Source: Rhodoblastus sphagnicola
GTDB taxonomy: Bacteria; Pseudomonadota; Alphaproteobacteria; Rhizobiales; Beijerinckiaceae
Assembly: GCF_002937075.1 (NCBI RefSeq)
Contig: NZ_NHSJ01000073.1
Span: 1-64,000 of the forward strand
DNA: 64,000 nucleotides
Reading direction: 5' to 3'
Below are positions 61,771-64,000 of the stretch, piece by piece. A program made the position numbers and the translations under genes. Positions within the stretch are counted from its first letter, which is position 1. Every line of letters starts with the position of its first letter. A model generated the notes under the pieces. It made no database searches and was not told the origin of the DNA. It was given only the letters and a program-made list of their open reading frames with translations.

Positions 61771-64000
61771 AGGTGGAAATCGCGCGCCGCGCCAGCATTT
61801 TGTTGCGGGAGGTCGAGGCGAAGCACCTGGACCTGGTCGCCGAGGGCGCGCGCCGCGATTTCGACGACGTGGTCGTGATGGGTGAACAGGATCGGCTGGA
61901 GGGCCGGGCTCAAGGCCGCAAGGGTTTTCAGGCCGGCGGCGACGCGCGCGTCGTCGAAACTGGCGAAGAGATCGTCGCCGATGAACGGCGGCGCCTCGGA
62001 TTTTTGCGCGTAATCTTCGAGGAAGGCGAGGCGCAGGGCGAGATAGAGCTGGTCGCGCGCGCCTTCGCTCAGCGCGGTCAGGGGCAGGGCGGCGCCGTCG
62101 CGCCGCAGCGCCAGCAGATGCAGCTTGTCGTCCTCGGCGAAATCCTGCTTGAGGCCCTCGTAGCGGCCGGAGGTCAGGGTGGCGTAAATGGCGCCGGCGC
62201 GGGCGAGCAAGGGGTCCTGCCGGCGCTGGCGATGGCGTTCGAGCCCGGCGCCGACCATGAGCGAGGCGATTTTCAGCACCGCCCAGCGCCGCGCCTCCCG
62301 CGCCATCTCCGCCTTGGCGGCCTCGCGGTCGAATCCCGCCTGTTCCGCGCCGGTGCTGTCGTCATGGGCCTGCAATTGCTTGCTGGCGTCGTGTTGCGCC
62401 AGCAAAGCCGCGTCGCGCAATTTGTCGCGGTCTTCGCGCGCGCGCGAAATTTCGGACAGGCGCAGCCGCGCCGCATCGGCGTCGAAATCGCGCGCTTGCG
62501 CCGCGAGATCGGCCTCGTCCATCCCCTCCGCGACCGGCGCCAACCGCGCCAGTTCGGCTTCGATGGCGTCCGTCTGGGCGCGGCGCAGCAGCAGGCGCTC
62601 GCAAAGCGCGGCGGGATCGCCATCAAAACCCGCCGCCGCGCAGAAATCGGCGAGACCCGCATCGGCGTCGGCGTTCGCCTGCGCGGCGGCGGCGAGGGCT
62701 CTTTCCGCCTTGACCAGCAGTTCTTGCGCATGGTTGCGCGCGCTTGCCCGCTCACGCTCCGCGACAAGGCGCTTGTGCAGGACGCGCGCCACCTCGACCG
62801 CCGGGCGCGCCGGCAGGCCGCGCCCGCAAAGAGCGAGCAGCGCGTCAAGTTTCTGCTCGAATGCGCCGAGGTTTTCGTTGATCGTCGCCACGCGGCGGGA
62901 TTCGATCTCTTCTTTCTTCAATGTGCCGGGCAGGTCGCGCCACAGCGCGATCCGCGCCTGCGCCTCGTCGAGCGTGGCGTCGGCGTCGAGCCGCAATTGC
63001 GCCAGCGCCGCCACAAAATCGGCGCGCCACAGCGAATCCTTGTCCGCCAGCTCCGCAAGCGTGGCCTTCAGGGGGGCGATGCGTTCGGGCGCGCTGGCGA
63101 TTTTGGCGGAAAGCTCGCGCGCGTCGGCTTCCGCGCGCGCCAGTTCTTTCAAGCGCGCGGCGATGCGGCGCGCGAGCGCCCCGGCGTCGAGTTGCAGCGG
63201 GGCGAGGCCCGTTTCCGCCGCCAATTGCTCCAGACCCGGCGCGACCGCGCCCAAGCGGCCTTCGACGGAGGACAGCAGCGCCTGCCTCTGCTTGAGCGCT
63301 TCGCGCGCCGCCAAAAGGTTGTCGGCCTCGGCGCGCCATCGCGCCATCGCGCGCGGCGCCGCCGGGACCACGCCGCTGGCGCTCCAACTCTGCGTCCAGC
63401 GCGCATCGAAGCGCGCCGCCTGTTCCGCGAGGTTTTTCGCGGAGTCTTCCGCCTCGGCCAGGTCCACGCGGGCGGCCTCGCGGGTTTCGCGCGCGGCCTC
63501 CATCTCCACCACCCGGGTGGCGTTGTCGAACAGGGCGTCGGCGGCGGAATCCGCCTGGGCCTGCGCCGCGACGAATTGTTCCGACGCCGCCGCCCAGAAA
63601 GTCTGGTCGCTTCGCGCGGAAAGCAAGTCGGCCCAAAGCGCATCGCGCCGCGCCCGCAGCTCCGCGAGTTGCGCCCGGCTCACCAGAGGACCGGCCGTTT
63701 CGAGCGCCTTCGCGGAAACCTCCGCCGCCTTCAGTCGCGCGCGCGCCTCGTCCCGCCGGCGGCGGGCCTCGCTTTGTTGCGTGGCCAAGGCGTCGAATTC
63801 CTGCCCCGCCAGTTCGATGGCGGAAGCGTCGGGGCTCGGTGCGGCGGCGAAACGGTCGAGGTCGGGCAGGGCGGGGCTGAGCCGGGCGCGGCGCTCGTCA
63901 AGCTTGCGCGCCTCGTCGGCGCAGGCGAGGGAAAGTTCGGCGCGGCTTTCCTCGTCCTTTTCGACATTGCCGAACGCGGCGAGTTTTTCCGCCAGCGCCC
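61764..64000 (-). CDS. YhaN-like SMC/AAA-type ATPase, C-terminal part
   Basis: The reading frame is open from its stop at 61764 to the end of the window, so at least 745 residues are present and the start lies outside. Most of it is alanine/glutamate/arginine-rich coiled coil with the YhaN layout. The last 200 residues carry the ABC-type ATPase C-half: signature LSEGARDQLYLALRLAFLED, Walker B-like PPFIGDDLFASFDD and the H-loop ILFTHHDHVV. The N-terminal Walker A half is outside the window. YhaN proteins pair with a YhaO/SbcD-type nuclease whose gene is normally immediately upstream and so would also be beyond the window. Confidence 0.85.
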   Translation of the reverse strand, partial: ALAEKLAAFGNVEKDEESRAELSLACADEARKLDERRARLSPALPDLDRFAAAPSPDASAIELAGQEFDALATQQSEARRRRDEARARLKAAEVSAKALETAGPLVSRAQLAELRARRDALWADLLSARSDQTFWAAASEQFVAAQAQADSAADALFDNATRVVEMEAARETREAARVDLAEAEDSAKNLAEQAARFDARWTQSWSASGVVPAAPRAMARWRAEADNLLAAREALKQRQALLSSVEGRLGAVAPGLEQLAAETGLAPLQLDAGALARRIAARLKELARAEADARELSAKIASAPERIAPLKATLAELADKDSLWRADFVAALAQLRLDADATLDEAQARIALWRDLPGTLKKEEIESRRVATINENLGAFEQKLDALLALCGRGLPARPAVEVARVLHKRLVAERERASARNHAQELLVKAERALAAAAQANADADAGLADFCAAAGFDGDPAALCERLLLRRAQTDAIEAELARLAPVAEGMDEADLAAQARDFDADAARLRLSEISRAREDRDKLRDAALLAQHDASKQLQAHDDSTGAEQAGFDREAAKAEMAREARRWAVLKIASLMVGAGLERHRQRRQDPLLARAGAIYATLTSGRYEGLKQDFAEDDKLHLLALRRDGAALPLTALSEGARDQLYLALRLAFLEDYAQKSEAPPFIGDDLFASFDDARVAAGLKTLAALSPALQPILFTHHDHVVEIAARALGDQVQVLRLDLPQQNAGAARDFHLV

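Overview
The window is G+C-rich, densely coded DNA from an alphaproteobacterium. Gene content and order (argH-lptM-lysA-DUF4175, etfB-etfA-hbd, bolA-grxD, TorF/OmpW-type outer-membrane proteins whose mature ends begin DLPSTKAAP) point to the Hyphomicrobiales (Rhizobiales), perhaps near Beijerinckiaceae/Methylocystaceae. The genus is inference. I see no rRNA, tRNA, CRISPR array, insertion sequence or prophage.

Layout. 1-2.0 kb: end of a SufS cysteine desulfurase, an Lrp/AsnC regulator and an AraC regulator. 2.2-8.6 kb: an autotransporter, a periplasmic FecR-domain protein and, convergent to them, a CHASE2 class III nucleotide cyclase, which together look like one surface-signalling module. 8.8-12.8 kb: DUF3307 and cyclic-nucleotide-binding membrane proteins, a glycosyltransferase, a PilZ protein, apt and a vapC remnant. 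12.9-20.4 kb: an MCP fused to PilZ, prs, a lipoprotein, uvrC-pgsA-moaD, and a complete vapBC pair with a readable promoter/operator. 20.4-32.5 kb: a transglutaminase-DUF2126 protein, a 1685-residue CheB-CheR-PAS-GAF-histidine kinase, a single-domain response regulator and a Cache MCP. 32.5-38.2 kb: a TetR-controlled efflux operon (HlyD-type adaptor, fused double-ATPase ABC transporter, second ABC-2 permease). 38.2-42.4 kb: a YdhR-like protein, a receiver protein, malQ and a porin with a textbook terminator. 42.4-52.4 kb: a leftward block of HNH nuclease, hbd, etfAB, cob(I)alamin adenosyltransferase, DUF4175, lysA, lptM and argH. 52.4-57.2 kb: a TlpA thioredoxin, monothiol glutaredoxin, BolA, purL and ompW. 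57.3-60.4 kb: a small secreted protein, then a translationally coupled ECF sigma/anti-sigma/S8 peptidase operon. 60.4-64 kb: purU, a small membrane protein and a YhaN-like ATPase running off the end.

Points of most interest. (1) In the sigma/anti-sigma/subtilase operon, the periplasmic part of the anti-sigma factor resembles the propeptide of the neighbouring protease. (2) Three exact FNR/FixK-type TTGAT-N4-ATCAA sites occur within 8.1 kb (before grxD, ompW and a small membrane protein). (3) The giant chemosensory kinase has a four-cysteine cluster in its GAF region. (4) Two promoters, tetR and vapBC, have near-consensus hexamers with perfect palindromes between or across them. (5) Several dispersed hairpin repeats are present, one of which supplies the 3' end of the S8 peptidase gene.
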